A stretch of 64,000 bases of DNA from Bradyrhizobium sp. Gha (GCF_900113735.1 NZ_FOQM01000010.1:1-64000), one strand, 5' to 3'; counted from the first letter of the stretch, positions 44,713 to 54,126 are shown. A program made the numbers and translations. The notes: generated by a model from the sequence alone, not told the origin.

Positions 44713-46656
44713 ATGCAATTCCATCTCAATGGATTTCAGCCGGGCGACCCTGAAATCGCCGATCCCGCAGAGCGCGTTCAAGGCGCGGGCGCTGCGGGAG
44801 CTGTGCCTGACGAGGTTGACGTTCTCATCGTCGGCTGTGGGCCCGCGGGCCTGACGCTGGCGGCTCAACTCGCGCAATTCGGCGACATCAAGACCTGCAT
44901 CGTCGAGCAGAAGCCTGGCCGGCTCTCCGTCGGCCAGGCCGATGGCATTGCCTGCCGAACCATGGAGATGTTTCATGCCTTCGGCTTCAGCGAGCGCGTC
45001 CTGAAGGAAGCCTATTGGGTGAACGAGACGACGTTCTGGAAGCCGGACGAACGGGCACCGGACAAGATCGTTCGCAGCGGCCGGGTGCAGGACGTCGAGG
45101 ACGGGTTGTCGGAGTTTCCGCACGTCATTCTCAACCAGGCACGGATCCATGACGGCTTTCTCGACGTCATGCGCAAATCACAGGCCAAGCTCGTGCCGTA
45201 TTATGGCCGGCGTCTGCTGGATCTCGAGGTCGATCCGGCCGCTGGGCCAGCCGATCATGCGGTGACGGTCCGGCTCGAACGCGTCGATGAGGGCAGGGTC
45301 GAGACGATCAAGGCGCGCTACGTCGTCGGTTGCGACGGCGCGCGCAGTACGGTGCGCAAATCGATCGGCCGCGAGCTACATGGCGATTCCGCCAACCACG
45401 CCTGGGGCGTGATGGACGTGCTGGCGGTGACCGACTTTCCTGATATCCGCTTCAAGGCGCTGATTCAGTCGGCGAAGGACGGCAGCCTGCTGATCATTCC
45501 GCGCGAAGGCGGCTACATGGTGCGGCTCTATGTCGAGCTGGCAAAACTCGATGTCGGCGAGCGCGTCGCCAACCGCAACATCACGGCCGATGACGTGATA
45601 GCGAAAGCGCAACGGATCCTGAAGCCGCATACGCTCGACGTGAAGGAGATCGCCTGGTGGTCGGTCTACGAAATCGGCCAGCGCCTGACCGACAAGTTCG
45701 ACGATGTGCCGGAAGCCGAGATCGCGACGCGCCACCCGCGCATTTTCATCGCCGGCGATGCCTGCCATACCCACAGCCCCAAGGCAGGGCAGGGAATGAA
45801 CGTCTCGATGCAGGACGCCTTCAATCTCGGCTGGAAGCTCGCCGCAGTTCTCCGCAAGCAGTGTGCGCCGGGCCTGCTGCATTCCTATTCGGCCGAGCGG
45901 CAGGCCGTGGCGAAAGAACTGATCGATTTCGATCGCGAATGGGCGGGGATTCTCGCTTCAGCAGCGAAAGCGGGGGGCGCTGATGCGGCGAAGACCCAGG
46001 ATTATTTCGTCAGGCACGGCCGCTACACCGCGGGCACGGCGACGCATTACACACCGTCAATCCTCACCGGCGCGGGCTCGCATCAGCATCTGGCGAAAGG
46101 CTTTGTCATCGGCAAGCGCTTCCATTCTGCGCCGGTCATCCGGCTTGGCGATGCCAAGCCAGTGCATCTTGGCCACGTGGGGAAGGCCGACGGCCGCTTC
46201 CGCATTTATGCGTTTGCCGGTGCCGAAGATCCGACCGCGGCTGGCTCCGCCGTTCGCTCGCTCTGCAATTTCCTCCTCGAGGCCAGGGGTTCACCGCTGA
46301 AACGATATACGCCTGAAGGTGCCGACATCGATTCCGTAATCGATCTGCGTGCGGTGTTTCAACAGGGCCATCACGAGCTTGCGATCGGGGCGATGCCAGC
46401 CCTGCTGTTGCCGCGAAAAGGCCGGTACGGCTTGCTCGACTACGAAAAAATGTTCTGTCCGGACCTCAAGGGCGGTCACGACGTCTTCACGATGCGGGGC
46501 ATCGATCGGAAGACGGGCTGCTTGGTCGTTGTGCGGCCGGATCAATACGTCGCGCAGGTGTTGCCGTTCGACGATTTTGCTGCGCTCGCAGCATATTTTG
46601 ACGGCTTCATGCTGCGGGTGAGCCGACACTTTGCCGTGCCGATGAATGGCGGATGA
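44713..46656 (+). CDS. mobA: FAD-dependent aromatic monooxygenase, MobA-like (3-hydroxybenzoate 4-hydroxylase group)
   Basis: 647 aa. FAD dinucleotide motif DVLIVGCGPAGLTLAAQLAQ, DG motif YVVGCDGARSTVRKSIGREL, GD motif IFIAGDACHTHSPKAGQGMN (with the H-S-P-K-A-G-Q-G-M-N signature of the phenol hydroxylase group). C-terminal thioredoxin-like dimerisation domain (LLPRKGRYGLLDYEKMFCPD). Ring hydroxylation with NAD(P)H and O2. Length and layout fit MobA; phenol 2-monooxygenase is the alternative. GTG 44707 is just upstream, but GGAGAGG fits ATG 44713. Confidence 0.88.
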   Translation: MQFHLNGFQPGDPEIADPAERVQGAGAAGAVPDEVDVLIVGCGPAGLTLAAQLAQFGDIKTCIVEQKPGRLSVGQADGIACRTMEMFHAFGFSERVLKEAYWVNETTFWKPDERAPDKIVRSGRVQDVEDGLSEFPHVILNQARIHDGFLDVMRKSQAKLVPYYGRRLLDLEVDPAAGPADHAVTVRLERVDEGRVETIKARYVVGCDGARSTVRKSIGRELHGDSANHAWGVMDVLAVTDFPDIRFKALIQSAKDGSLLIIPREGGYMVRLYVELAKLDVGERVANRNITADDVIAKAQRILKPHTLDVKEIAWWSVYEIGQRLTDKFDDVPEAEIATRHPRIFIAGDACHTHSPKAGQGMNVSMQDAFNLGWKLAAVLRKQCAPGLLHSYSAERQAVAKELIDFDREWAGILASAAKAGGADAAKTQDYFVRHGRYTAGTATHYTPSILTGAGSHQHLAKGFVIGKRFHSAPVIRLGDAKPVHLGHVGKADGRFRIYAFAGAEDPTAAGSAVRSLCNFLLEARGSPLKRYTPEGADIDSVIDLRAVFQQGHHELAIGAMPALLLPRKGRYGLLDYEKMFCPDLKGGHDVFTMRGIDRKTGCLVVVRPDQYVAQVLPFDDFAALAAYFDGFMLRVSRHFAVPMNGG

Positions 46657-46765
46657 ATATTGAACTGCGCACGCCGCGCATCTCAATCTTTCGGCTGATA
46701 CGGCGCTTGCGCACGGAACGCTTTATTCCGCTTGCGCGTTCCGCCTCTCAGAGGAGGACTTCGCC

Positions 46766-47734
46766 ATGAGATTGAGAACCGCTTTAGTTGCCGCATTGCT
46801 GCTCGCGCCGACGGCCGCATTGGCTGCGCCCGGTATCGTGACGGTCTCGACCGGCCTGCGCGCCGGCCCGGGTGCGGGCTTTCCACTGGTCGATCGCGTC
46901 CCTGAGGGCGCCCGCGTCAACATTCATGGTTGCCTGCGTGGTGATGCCTGGTGTGACGTGAGCTTCTCCGACGACCGCGGCTGGGTATCGTCGCAATATC
47001 TCGAATATCTCTACCGCAATCACTACGTCTATCTGCCCGACTATGCCGACGAGATCGACGTGCCCGTCGTTCCGTTCGTGCTGAGCTCGTATTGGTCGAG
47101 CTACTACGAGGGCCGTCCCTGGTATCGCCGCCACGCCTATTGGAATAACTACTGGAGCTCGCATGAGCGCTTCGCGACGCGGATGACGCTCGACCCGCAC
47201 GCCGCTCGTATCGGGCGTGCGGCGACGCGTGACGCTGCGGTCGCGCTGGGCCGCGAAGGCGTCCAGGGCAAGGGCAACGTTAACGGCGCCGCCGCGATCT
47301 CCGGGCGTGATGCCGCGACGGCACGGCATGACGCAGCCATCACGAAGCGCGACGCTGCAGTGACGGCCGACCGGGCCGGCGCCGGACGAAGCGAGCGCAT
47401 TGCGCATGAGCGAACAGCCGTGCAGGGACGCAATCCCCGTGATGCGCAGGCGCGTATGATGCACGAGCCGACCGCTGCCCGGGCCGCAATGCGTGCGCAG
47501 CCGATGGCGCGTGCACATGAAGCGCCGCACATGTCGGCTGCGCCGGCGGCCCGGCCCGCGATGTCGCATATGGCCCAGCCGAACGTCAGTCATGGTCCGC
47601 CGATGAGCGCCCATGCGCAGATGCCGGCGCCGCGTGCAGCTGCACCTGCTGCGCCGCATCCCGGCGGCGGCGGTGGCGCTCCGCACATCAACGCCGCCCC
47701 GCACGGTGGAGGCGGCGGTCACGAGAAGCACTAG
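46766..47734 (+). CDS. Exported SH3-domain protein with low-complexity tail
   Basis: 322 aa. Signal peptide (ALVAALLLAPTAALAAPGIV), then a bacterial SH3 domain: TVSTGLRAGPGAGFPLVDRV, WCDVSFSDDRGWVSSQYLEY. A Tyr/Trp-rich stretch (residues about 85-125) follows, then a long Ala/Arg/His/Met-rich repetitive tail with Gly-rich end. Envelope protein binding peptidoglycan is likely for the SH3 part; the tail is probably disordered. GAGGAGG precedes the ATG. Confidence 0.82.
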   Translation: MRLRTALVAALLLAPTAALAAPGIVTVSTGLRAGPGAGFPLVDRVPEGARVNIHGCLRGDAWCDVSFSDDRGWVSSQYLEYLYRNHYVYLPDYADEIDVPVVPFVLSSYWSSYYEGRPWYRRHAYWNNYWSSHERFATRMTLDPHAARIGRAATRDAAVALGREGVQGKGNVNGAAAISGRDAATARHDAAITKRDAAVTADRAGAGRSERIAHERTAVQGRNPRDAQARMMHEPTAARAAMRAQPMARAHEAPHMSAAPAARPAMSHMAQPNVSHGPPMSAHAQMPAPRAAAPAAPHPGGGGGAPHINAAPHGGGGGHEKH

Positions 47735-47742
47735 CATTCCTG

Positions 47743-47771
47743 AAAAGCCCGGCCTTCGTGCCGGGCTTTTT
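47743..47771 (+). terminator. Rho-independent terminator
   Basis: AAAAGCCCGGC (47743-47753), loop CTTCGT, GCCGGGCTTTT (47760-47770), followed by T. Stem of 11 bp. It ends the SH3 gene transcript, 9 bp after the stop. Confidence 0.9.
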
Positions 47772-47895
47772 GTTGCGCAGGTTCCGTGCGCGTACAATTT
47801 AAGAAAGTTCTTCGCGGGCAGATTTCAACGATCGTAACATGTATACTCAAAGGTGTAAGCATCCACTCGGGGCAGCGGGGCTACGGGAGGATGAG

Positions 47896-48174
47896 ATGAG
47901 ACAGAGCCAGGCGGACTCGCGCCGCCAAAATGTCGCGAAGCGTTCGATGACCAGGGAGGTCAAGCAACTGGCCGGCCTGATCGCCGGCTTGCGTAAATCC
48001 CTCGATGGCATCCACAAGGAGCGGGCGAGCACCAAGCTTTCCGGCGCCGAGATGGGCCTGCTCGACGAGCGCCGCAACAATTTATTGCTTACCATTGCTG
48101 CCCTGGACGACCGTCTGTCCGCGGTGCAGGGTTTGATCGATCTCGGCCGCCCACACCTCATCCGCGTTCACTGA
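47896..48174 (+). CDS. Conserved hypothetical coiled-coil-like protein
   Basis: 92 aa from ATG 47896 with GGGAGG upstream. Helical throughout: MTREVKQLAGLIAGLRKSLD, NNLLLTIAALDDRLSAVQGL. Similar small rhizobial proteins exist. Function unknown. 220 bp to the next gene hold nothing I can support. Confidence 0.65.
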   Translation: MRQSQADSRRQNVAKRSMTREVKQLAGLIAGLRKSLDGIHKERASTKLSGAEMGLLDERRNNLLLTIAALDDRLSAVQGLIDLGRPHLIRVH

Positions 48175-48394
48175 GCGGATCGCGGGCCCTATCGGCTCCG
48201 TCGCGGCGGCGACGGACCGGGGCTCGGCTGCTGCTCTGCGTGGCATAGCGCATAGTAGACAGATTCTCTCGCTCGACGGAACCATGCAGGTGCATAAGGC
48301 TGCCGTGGATGGCACCAAATTGCCACGCTCCCGGCGAATTGCCGCCAAAGCCCGCTGCCACCAGGGGAGGCGGGGCGCAGGGTAGCGCAAGGGG

Positions 48395-48580
48395 ATGCGA
48401 TTGGCCTACAAGATGGTCGCAGAACGCGACAATGAGAAGTACAGTTTTGCCCGCGAGAGCCGGTTGCTCATCGTGGCGAAGGCGAAGGTTTGGGCGAGCG
48501 AAGGCTGGCGGGTCGTCATCACCGATCAAGACGGCAAGGCCTACGAGCCCCCGGAATTCGATAAGTTGCTGGCTGCGTGA
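48395..48580 (+). CDS. Small conserved protein
   Basis: 61 aa starting MRLAYKMVAERDNEKYSFAR, then RLLIVAKAKVWASEGWRVVI and a DQDGKAY strand. It looks like a compact alpha-beta domain. AAGGGG touches the ATG at 48395, so ATG 48413 is a possible start. Unknown function. Confidence 0.6.
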   Translation: MRLAYKMVAERDNEKYSFARESRLLIVAKAKVWASEGWRVVITDQDGKAYEPPEFDKLLAA

Positions 48581-48605
48581 TTGCAGGACGGCGTAGGGGA
48601 CGACA

Positions 48606-48983
48606 TTGAGATCGCTATTTCGACCGGGGCGCGAGGTCATCGCGCCTCTGGTGATTCTTGGGACCGTGGCGGCAGCGAGCGTCGTGCTGACGGTGCCACT
48701 TGCCTCCGCGCAAAATCTCGACGCGGGGAAATCGCCTGAAAAGCTCTTCGCCGACGGTTGCATGGCCTGCCATCGCAGCCCACGAGGGCTCGCGAAGGGG
48801 CGCTACAGCCTGACGCTGTCCTGGTTCCTGCAGGACCATTACTCGGCCGGCCCCGACACCGCCAAGGCACTCGCAGCCTATCTGGTGTCGGTCGACACGC
48901 CGCCTCCCGCTGCTGCGGCGAAGCCCGGCACAAAGTCGTCCCGATCCAAGCCGCATCCGCCCAAACCTGTGCAGGGGCAATAG
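48606..48983 (+). CDS. Exported mono-haem cytochrome c-like protein
   Basis: 125 aa, TTG start 48606. Hydrophobic signal (VIAPLVILGTVAAASVVLTV), one haem site GCMACH, and a possible axial Tyr/His region before the basic Pro/Lys tail. The domain is shorter than typical class I cytochromes, and no Met ligand is obvious after the CxxCH. Probably periplasmic electron carrier or degenerate member. Confidence 0.65.
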   Translation: MRSLFRPGREVIAPLVILGTVAAASVVLTVPLASAQNLDAGKSPEKLFADGCMACHRSPRGLAKGRYSLTLSWFLQDHYSAGPDTAKALAAYLVSVDTPPPAAAAKPGTKSSRSKPHPPKPVQGQ

Positions 48984-49001
48984 CCACGGATCCGGACCTC
49001 G

Positions 49002-49303
49002 TTAGGCGCGCCGATAGGTCTGTTCGATCAGGCCGTCGTGCACGGCGCGCAAATCGGCGTTGATCCGCGTGTGTCCGGTCGTGACGAAGGACAGCCAGGC
49101 GCCATCGGCGGCGAGACGCACGATCTGCAGCTCCGGCGCAGCGTCCGTGGCGCGATGCCGCCTCGCCCCCGGCGGGGCGAAGCCGAAGGTTTTTCCGGTG
49201 AACACCGCGTTCACGTCGGCCCGCGCAGAATTGCCGCGCGATTTTGGATCCGTTTCGATGCGCGCCGCACCTGCTCGAGCAGCTTGGCGTTCGCCGGCGT
49301 CAA
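49002..49303 (-). pseudogene. Hypothetical gene behind the SMR pump, apparent 2-nt frameshift
   Basis: A TTG at 49303 overlaps the SMR stop (TTGA) and opens LTPANAKLLEQVRR; after a GCGCGC run (49260-49265) coding resumes in another frame at RIETDPKSRGNSARADVNAV and ends ADLRAVHDGLIEQTYRRA. Removing two bases joins them into one ~100-aa protein. Alternatively only the 70-aa frame from GTG 49214 is used. No family recognised, so the break is inference from reading-frame continuity. Confidence 0.5.
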
Positions 49304-49644
49304 TGCGCCGTCGTCTGCGAGAACAGGTTGATGACGACGACCCCCGAGACGATCAGGGCGATGCCGACGAAGGCCGCGGCATCCAGCATCTGGCGGAACA
49401 GCACGAAGGCGACGGTGGCTGTCAGGATGATGCCGACGCCGCCCCAGATCGCATAGGCGATGCTCAAGGGAATGACCCGGATCGCCACCGACAGTGCGTA
49501 GAACGAGGCGACATAGAACAGCACCATCGCCAGCGTCGGCCACGGCCGTGTGAACTGCGTGGATTGCTGCAGGAAGGCGGACGCCGTCACCTCGAACACG
49601 ATGGCGAGGGCAAGCGCTGCATAGGAGGTGAGGGTGGACGTCAT
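49300..49644 (-). CDS. SMR-family multidrug efflux protein (EmrE/QacE-like)
   Basis: 114 aa with four membrane helices: ALALAIVFEVTASAFLQQST (with the essential membrane Glu of helix 1), FYVASFYALSVAIRVIPLSI, AYAIWGGVGIILTATVAFVL and AAAFVGIALIVSGVVVINLF. YAIWGG is the family signature in helix 3. Proton-driven export of quaternary cations or guanidinium-type compounds. Upstream frame to 49809 is not used. Confidence 0.92.
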   Translation of the reverse strand: MTSTLTSYAALALAIVFEVTASAFLQQSTQFTRPWPTLAMVLFYVASFYALSVAIRVIPLSIAYAIWGGVGIILTATVAFVLFRQMLDAAAFVGIALIVSGVVVINLFSQTTAH

Positions 49645-49847
49645 GGCGGGCTCGACAGTGGCGCAAAAGATACCGCTCGCTAGGTATGTTGAGTACGCGC
49701 GACACAGCTTTGTCGAGGCAGGTATCACCTGTGAGTGACGAGCCTGCGACAGGATGGGACCGGTGGGCGGATGAGGGCGCGAACGCCAGGCCACCGCGCG
49801 ATGAATCACGCGATGGCCCGAGGTGTCACAGAGCTTTCGATGCGCTC

Positions 49848-50513
49848 CTAATTGATCCGCACGGAAAGTTCGACGTCCTCTGCGAACGGCGTGGACATGT
49901 AGCCGCTGTCAGGTGCGCGCACGCGCGCCAGATAGTCCGGGCTGAAGCCGGCGTTGTCGGCGACGATGATCGCGCCGGGTTTCAGGCGGGCTTCGACAAG
50001 ATGGAGGATCTCAGGGTAGAGCGCCTTGGCGCCATCCAGCAATACGAGACCGATCTGTTCGGGCAGATCGGTGCTCAACGTCTTCAGCGCATCGCCTTCG
50101 CGAATCTCGACGAGATCGATCAGTCCGCCGGCCGAGAGGTTCTCGCGCGCCCGCGCCGCCTTGGATGGTTCGAACTCGCTGGTGATGAGCCGGCCGCCGC
50201 CATTGTCGCGCAAGCCTGCGGCCAAATGCAGGGTCGAGATGCCGAATGAGGTGCCGAACTCGACCATCGCCCTCGCTCGGGAGCTGCGCGCCAGCATGTA
50301 GAGCAGCCGACCGGTCTCGCGCGAGACGGCCAGCGGTGCGTCCTTCAGGCGTGCGTAGAGGTCGCGGTAGTCGGTCTTGCTTCGCATCATCCTTGCGCGG
50401 TCGGCGTCGCTCAAATCGGCGACGGCGGCTTGCGTGGCGCCGTCTGCTGCTTCGGCCTGGCTGAACAGGCGATCCAGCAGCGGCGCAAGCGATGTGATGG
50501 TTGGGGTGGCCAT
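49848..50513 (-). CDS. SAM-dependent O-methyltransferase (family 3)
   Basis: 221 aa. MVEFGTSFGISTLHLAAGLR is the SAM-binding glycine loop, LITSEFEPSKAARARENL carries the acidic residue that binds the ribose, and GLVLLDGAKALYPEILHLVE is the metal-binding Asp loop. GGAGACACCCA precedes ATG 50513. Catechol-type O-methyltransferase group. Divergent from a TetR repressor that probably controls it. Confidence 0.88.
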   Translation of the reverse strand: MATPTITSLAPLLDRLFSQAEAADGATQAAVADLSDADRARMMRSKTDYRDLYARLKDAPLAVSRETGRLLYMLARSSRARAMVEFGTSFGISTLHLAAGLRDNGGGRLITSEFEPSKAARARENLSAGGLIDLVEIREGDALKTLSTDLPEQIGLVLLDGAKALYPEILHLVEARLKPGAIIVADNAGFSPDYLARVRAPDSGYMSTPFAEDVELSVRIN

Positions 50514-50560
50514 TGGGTGTCTCCAGAGTTTGTGGCGAAGCGGGTGCTTGCGTGCGAATT

Positions 50561-50586
50561 GAAATACGACTAATTCGTCGCATTTC
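50561..50586. promoter_or_regulatory. Operator-like inverted repeat between methyltransferase and TetR genes
   Basis: GAAATACGAC (50561-50570) and GTCGCATTTC (50577-50586) are inverted copies with one mismatch around TAATTC; the inner part ACGACTAATTCGT is also nearly symmetrical. It lies 48 bp before the methyltransferase start and 26 bp before the TetR start, a likely binding site for the TetR protein. Confidence 0.7.
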
Positions 50587-50611
50587 CTATTCGCATTCCC
50601 CAGGGCGTCCC

Positions 50612-51256
50612 ATGGCCGACCGTCGAAGTCGTTCGATTTCCTCACGAAAACAGCCGCAACAGGCCCGCTCCAATGAGCTGGTGGCGGCCATTCTGGACGC
50701 TGCTATTCAGGTCCTGGCAAAGGAGGGCGCGCAGCGTTTCACCACCGCGCGGGTGGCTGAGCGGGCCGGGGTGAGCGTTGGCTCGCTCTACCAATATTTT
50801 CCAAACAAGGCGGCCATCCTGTTTCGTCTGCAAAGCGACGAGTGGCGGAGCACGAGCGAGCTCTTGCGCGGCATTCTCGCCGACCGTACGAAGCCGCCAC
50901 CGGAGCGACTCCGCGCGCTGGTCCACGCCTTCATACGCTCAGAATGCGACGAGGCTGCGATCCGTGGTGCGCTCAGCGATGCCGCACCGCTTTACCGTGA
51001 TGCACCCGAGGCGCAGGAGGCGCGCGCAGCGGGCGAGGGCGTCGTTGCGGTCTTCATGCGGGAGGCGCTGCCAAAAGCCCTGGAGGCGACACGCGAGCTC
51101 GCCGGGGAGCTGATCAAGAGCACGCTGGGCGAGGTCGGAAAGCGGTTCTCCGAGACGCCGCGCAGCGAGGCGGAAATCAAGCGTTACGCCGACGGGATGG
51201 CCGACATGTTCTGCGCCTATCTCGATGAGCTTGCGCGACGCGGACGTCATTCCTGA
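50612..51256 (+). CDS. TetR-family transcriptional regulator
   Basis: 214 aa from ATG 50612. HTH: AAILDAAIQVLAKEGAQRFT, TARVAERAGVSVGSLYQYFP-type recognition helix (GVSVGSLYQYFPNKAAIL). The C-terminal ligand domain begins around residue 80, with an Arg/Glu-rich helix set. The divergent methyltransferase gene and the palindrome between them indicate local control. Confidence 0.9.
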   Translation: MADRRSRSISSRKQPQQARSNELVAAILDAAIQVLAKEGAQRFTTARVAERAGVSVGSLYQYFPNKAAILFRLQSDEWRSTSELLRGILADRTKPPPERLRALVHAFIRSECDEAAIRGALSDAAPLYRDAPEAQEARAAGEGVVAVFMREALPKALEATRELAGELIKSTLGEVGKRFSETPRSEAEIKRYADGMADMFCAYLDELARRGRHS

Positions 51257-51339
51257 CATCCGCGTTTGCTGCCAGTAGCGTTGGGGCAGGCCAAGCTCTA
51301 CGCTTGCGCCGCGGCGCGATTGCTTTTAGGGACCTCTGC

Positions 51340-52152
51340 ATGCTCGTCATCTCCATTCAAAGCCAGGTGGTCCACGGCCATGTCGGTAACAGCGCTGCGG
51401 CCTACGCCATGCAGGCGGAGGGCGTGAACGTCGCCGCCGTGCCAACGACGCTGCTGTCGAACCACCCGCGTTATCCGACCCTGCGCGGGCGCGTGCTCGA
51501 TGCTGAGCTGGTCGCGGATCTGCTGAGGGGTGTCGAGGAGCGAAACCTCGTCGATGAGGCCGCGGTGCTTGTCACCGGCTATGTCGGCTCGCCCGACAAT
51601 GCTGTCGTCGTCGCCGACTTCGTCGAACGCGCGCTGTCGCGAAACGCGAAGCTCGTCTATCTCTGCGACCCCGTCATCGGTGACGACGGCCGCGTCTATG
51701 TCGCCGATGGCATTTTGGGCGTGCTGCGGCATCGCCTATTGCCTTCAGCGCATTTGGTCACGCCGAACCAGTTCGAGCTGGAGTTGCTCTCTGGCGCCAA
51801 GATCGCGGACACGAATGGCTTGCGGAGCGCAGCTGCTGCACTTGCGGCACACCGCCGGATCGACGTTGTCGCCACCGGCTGCACACTGCTTGACACTCCG
51901 GCAGGACAGGTGGAGACGATTTTGTGCGCCGACGGGCAATTGTCGCGTTTTGCGACCCCGCGCGTGCCGATCAGCCCCTACGGTACCGGTGATCTCCTCA
52001 CCGGCCTGATTGCGGCGCACCTCGCCAAGGGCACGGCGATCGAGGCGTCGGTGCGGCTCGCGGTCGAGACGATCTTCGCGGTGCTCGTTCGCACCCAGCA
52101 GTCGGGATCGGCCGAGATGCGTCTCGTGCCGTTGCCGACGTCAGGTCCATAA
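51340..52152 (+). CDS. pdxY: Pyridoxal kinase
   Basis: 270 aa. VISIQSQVVHGHVGNSAAAY is the family N-terminus with the substrate-binding residues. YLCDPVIGDDGRVYVADGIL and TPNQFELELLSGAKI follow, and the anion-hole/catalytic Asp is in SPYGTGDLLTGLIAAHLA. Phosphorylates pyridoxal in B6 salvage. AGGGA precedes ATG 51340. Convergent with the M15 peptidase-like gene. Confidence 0.92.
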   Translation: MLVISIQSQVVHGHVGNSAAAYAMQAEGVNVAAVPTTLLSNHPRYPTLRGRVLDAELVADLLRGVEERNLVDEAAVLVTGYVGSPDNAVVVADFVERALSRNAKLVYLCDPVIGDDGRVYVADGILGVLRHRLLPSAHLVTPNQFELELLSGAKIADTNGLRSAAAALAAHRRIDVVATGCTLLDTPAGQVETILCADGQLSRFATPRVPISPYGTGDLLTGLIAAHLAKGTAIEASVRLAVETIFAVLVRTQQSGSAEMRLVPLPTSGP

Positions 52153-52160
52153 GAGCAGGA

Positions 52161-53498
52161 TCACGTCGTCCGTTTCCTTCCGGCTGACTGTGCCGACTTC
52201 TGCGATTTTGCCGGGCTCTTCTGCTCGCGTGCGGCCTGGGCCTTCGGCGGCCTGGCGCTCGCCACGGTGCGCGCTCTTTTCGATTTGGTATTGGCGGCTT
52301 CCCTACGGTCGGTCGCAACGCCGCGCTTCGAGATGTATTCCGCGCCGTCGATCGGACCCACATGCGGCGGATCGCGACCGAGATAGGGCCGGCCGATGCC
52401 GAGCGCCTTGCCGTTGGCATCGACCCATTTCCACAACACTTCCGTTGAGGCCCAGCGTTGCGCGCGGTTGTTGCCCTGGATGCTGACGATGTCGGCCGCC
52501 ATGCCGTGGCCATAGCCGCCGCGGAGACTGCCGCCGTGATAGGAGCGGTTGGAGGCCGCCTTCAGGCCGCTTGCAATCTCCTGGCGGTAGTCGTCGCGAA
52601 ACGCGCTGGTGATGCCCGGCGACAGGCCGGCGGCTTCCGCTGCAAGCAGCATGTGAAACAGCTTCTGCTTGAAGCTCTTGTCCATGCCACCGATCACGTA
52701 CTCCATCAGCGGCATATTGGCGTGTGCGGCCGCCTTCGGATCTTTCCAGGAAAAATCCTCGTCGACGAGTTTCGTGAAGCTGCGCATCACCGTGACCATC
52801 TTGCCCTTGCGCCTGATGGTGACGGCGCGGCGGTCTTCGACCTTGATCGAATCTTCCTTTGGCGTGCGCTGATAGAGCGCCCAGAGATAGCGGTCGATGC
52901 AGGCATCCATGGCGAAGCATTCGTCGAGCACGGCCACGGTATCTGCGGGCGGCGGCTTGCTTTCGGCCACAGGCCCGCTTGCGATCGCGGCGGGTGACAG
53001 CGTGTCTTGTGGCACGACATCGCCGGGATCGGCGGAGGCGAGCTGGATCGCCGGCGCCTGGGCAGGTTCAGCCGCGGCTTCGCTTGCGACGGGCACAGGT
53101 TCAGCGGCTTCGCTCGTGACAGCAGGCGCAGGTTCGGGCGCGATCTGAGCGGGCGTTGGGCCCGCCGGCACGATGTCGGCAGGATCGGCCGTGGCGATCT
53201 GGACGGTGGGGGCGGGCGCTTCGGGCGGTGACGCTTCAACCGTCACCACACCCGGCGTCGTGGGGGCTGCGGCCGCGATATCGGCGGTCAGCGCGATGCC
53301 ATCGTCGATCGTCGCAGCGCGCGGGATATCAGCGAGCTCGAGGCGGCTGAGATCCTCGGCGCGGGAAACCGCGGCTGCATTGGCGCCGCTATTCTCGATC
53401 AGCGCAGGGGCATAGGCGGAGAAGGAGAGCGCCAGCCAGCCGACCATCACGGCCGACGGGCACGAGACCGCCACAAGAAGAGACCGCCGATCATTCAT
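52161..53498 (-). CDS. Membrane-anchored M15/VanY-like peptidase
   Basis: 445 aa from ATG 53498 (GGAGG upstream). N-terminal membrane helix (SLLVAVSCPSAVMVGWLALS), Ala/Pro-rich linker (residues about 50-200), then a D-Ala-D-Ala carboxypeptidase-like domain with SPGITSAFRDDYRQEIASGL, SYHGGSLRGGYGHGMAADIV (His/Asp zinc ligands) and RDPPHVGPIDGAEY (third His). Basic tail. Cell-wall amidase or carboxypeptidase in the periplasm is likely. Confidence 0.8.
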   Translation of the reverse strand: MNDRRSLLVAVSCPSAVMVGWLALSFSAYAPALIENSGANAAAVSRAEDLSRLELADIPRAATIDDGIALTADIAAAAPTTPGVVTVEASPPEAPAPTVQIATADPADIVPAGPTPAQIAPEPAPAVTSEAAEPVPVASEAAAEPAQAPAIQLASADPGDVVPQDTLSPAAIASGPVAESKPPPADTVAVLDECFAMDACIDRYLWALYQRTPKEDSIKVEDRRAVTIRRKGKMVTVMRSFTKLVDEDFSWKDPKAAAHANMPLMEYVIGGMDKSFKQKLFHMLLAAEAAGLSPGITSAFRDDYRQEIASGLKAASNRSYHGGSLRGGYGHGMAADIVSIQGNNRAQRWASTEVLWKWVDANGKALGIGRPYLGRDPPHVGPIDGAEYISKRGVATDRREAANTKSKRARTVASARPPKAQAAREQKSPAKSQKSAQSAGRKRTT

Positions 53499-53979
53499 GA
53501 TCCCTGCCTCCAAAGGTTCGCCAACGAACCAGATTGCACAGCCAAGTACGCGGTACGTCAATTGTTCGGTGGACGATGCGGCAGTGCAATGGTGCAAATG
53601 CCCCAAAACCGGCTTTTCCAGGCCGGTGTTGCCGGAATGCAACTACTGGTTCCCGCCCCATGGGGGTACGACCAGCAGCAGAGTCGGCGCGGCAGCGGGC
53701 ATCGCGCTGGCGATCATTGAAGTCATCGACGCTCTCGGCACCCACCTTGTCGCGAAGCTGCCATCACTTGCCAGTGCGTTGAGATAACGCACCACCAGTG
53801 TCGCGCATCGATGCGCGGAATGAGAATCCGTCGGCAGAAAAACCTGCGGTCACGCGCGATTTGCGTACCGGCGCTCGCAACGAGTGTGATCTCTTTAATA
53901 GTTGTTTTGCAGATCGCGGCGCTTGATGCGGGTGCCGCATATTGGCGGCCAAGAAATCTTTTTCATAATGGAGTTCGTC

Positions 53980-54126
53980 ATGCCTGTTGTGCAAAAGGCT
54001 GTTGTCGCCGCCACGTCGCTGCGTGAGTTCGTCATCCGTCACCTCGCGCTGTTTGCAGCCGCCGCGCTGTTCGTATTCGTGCTGAGCCTGACCTATGGAC
54101 TCGATCTCAGCCCCGGCTTCTTCTGA
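53980..54126 (+). CDS. Small membrane protein
   Basis: 48 aa, GGAG six bases before ATG 53980. MPVVQKAVVAATSLREFVIR, then a single membrane helix (LFAAAALFVFVLSLTYGL). Unknown function. The 481-bp gap before it (53499-53979) holds only a short GC-rich dyad around 53605-53630 and no supportable gene. Confidence 0.55.
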   Translation: MPVVQKAVVAATSLREFVIRHLALFAAAALFVFVLSLTYGLDLSPGFF

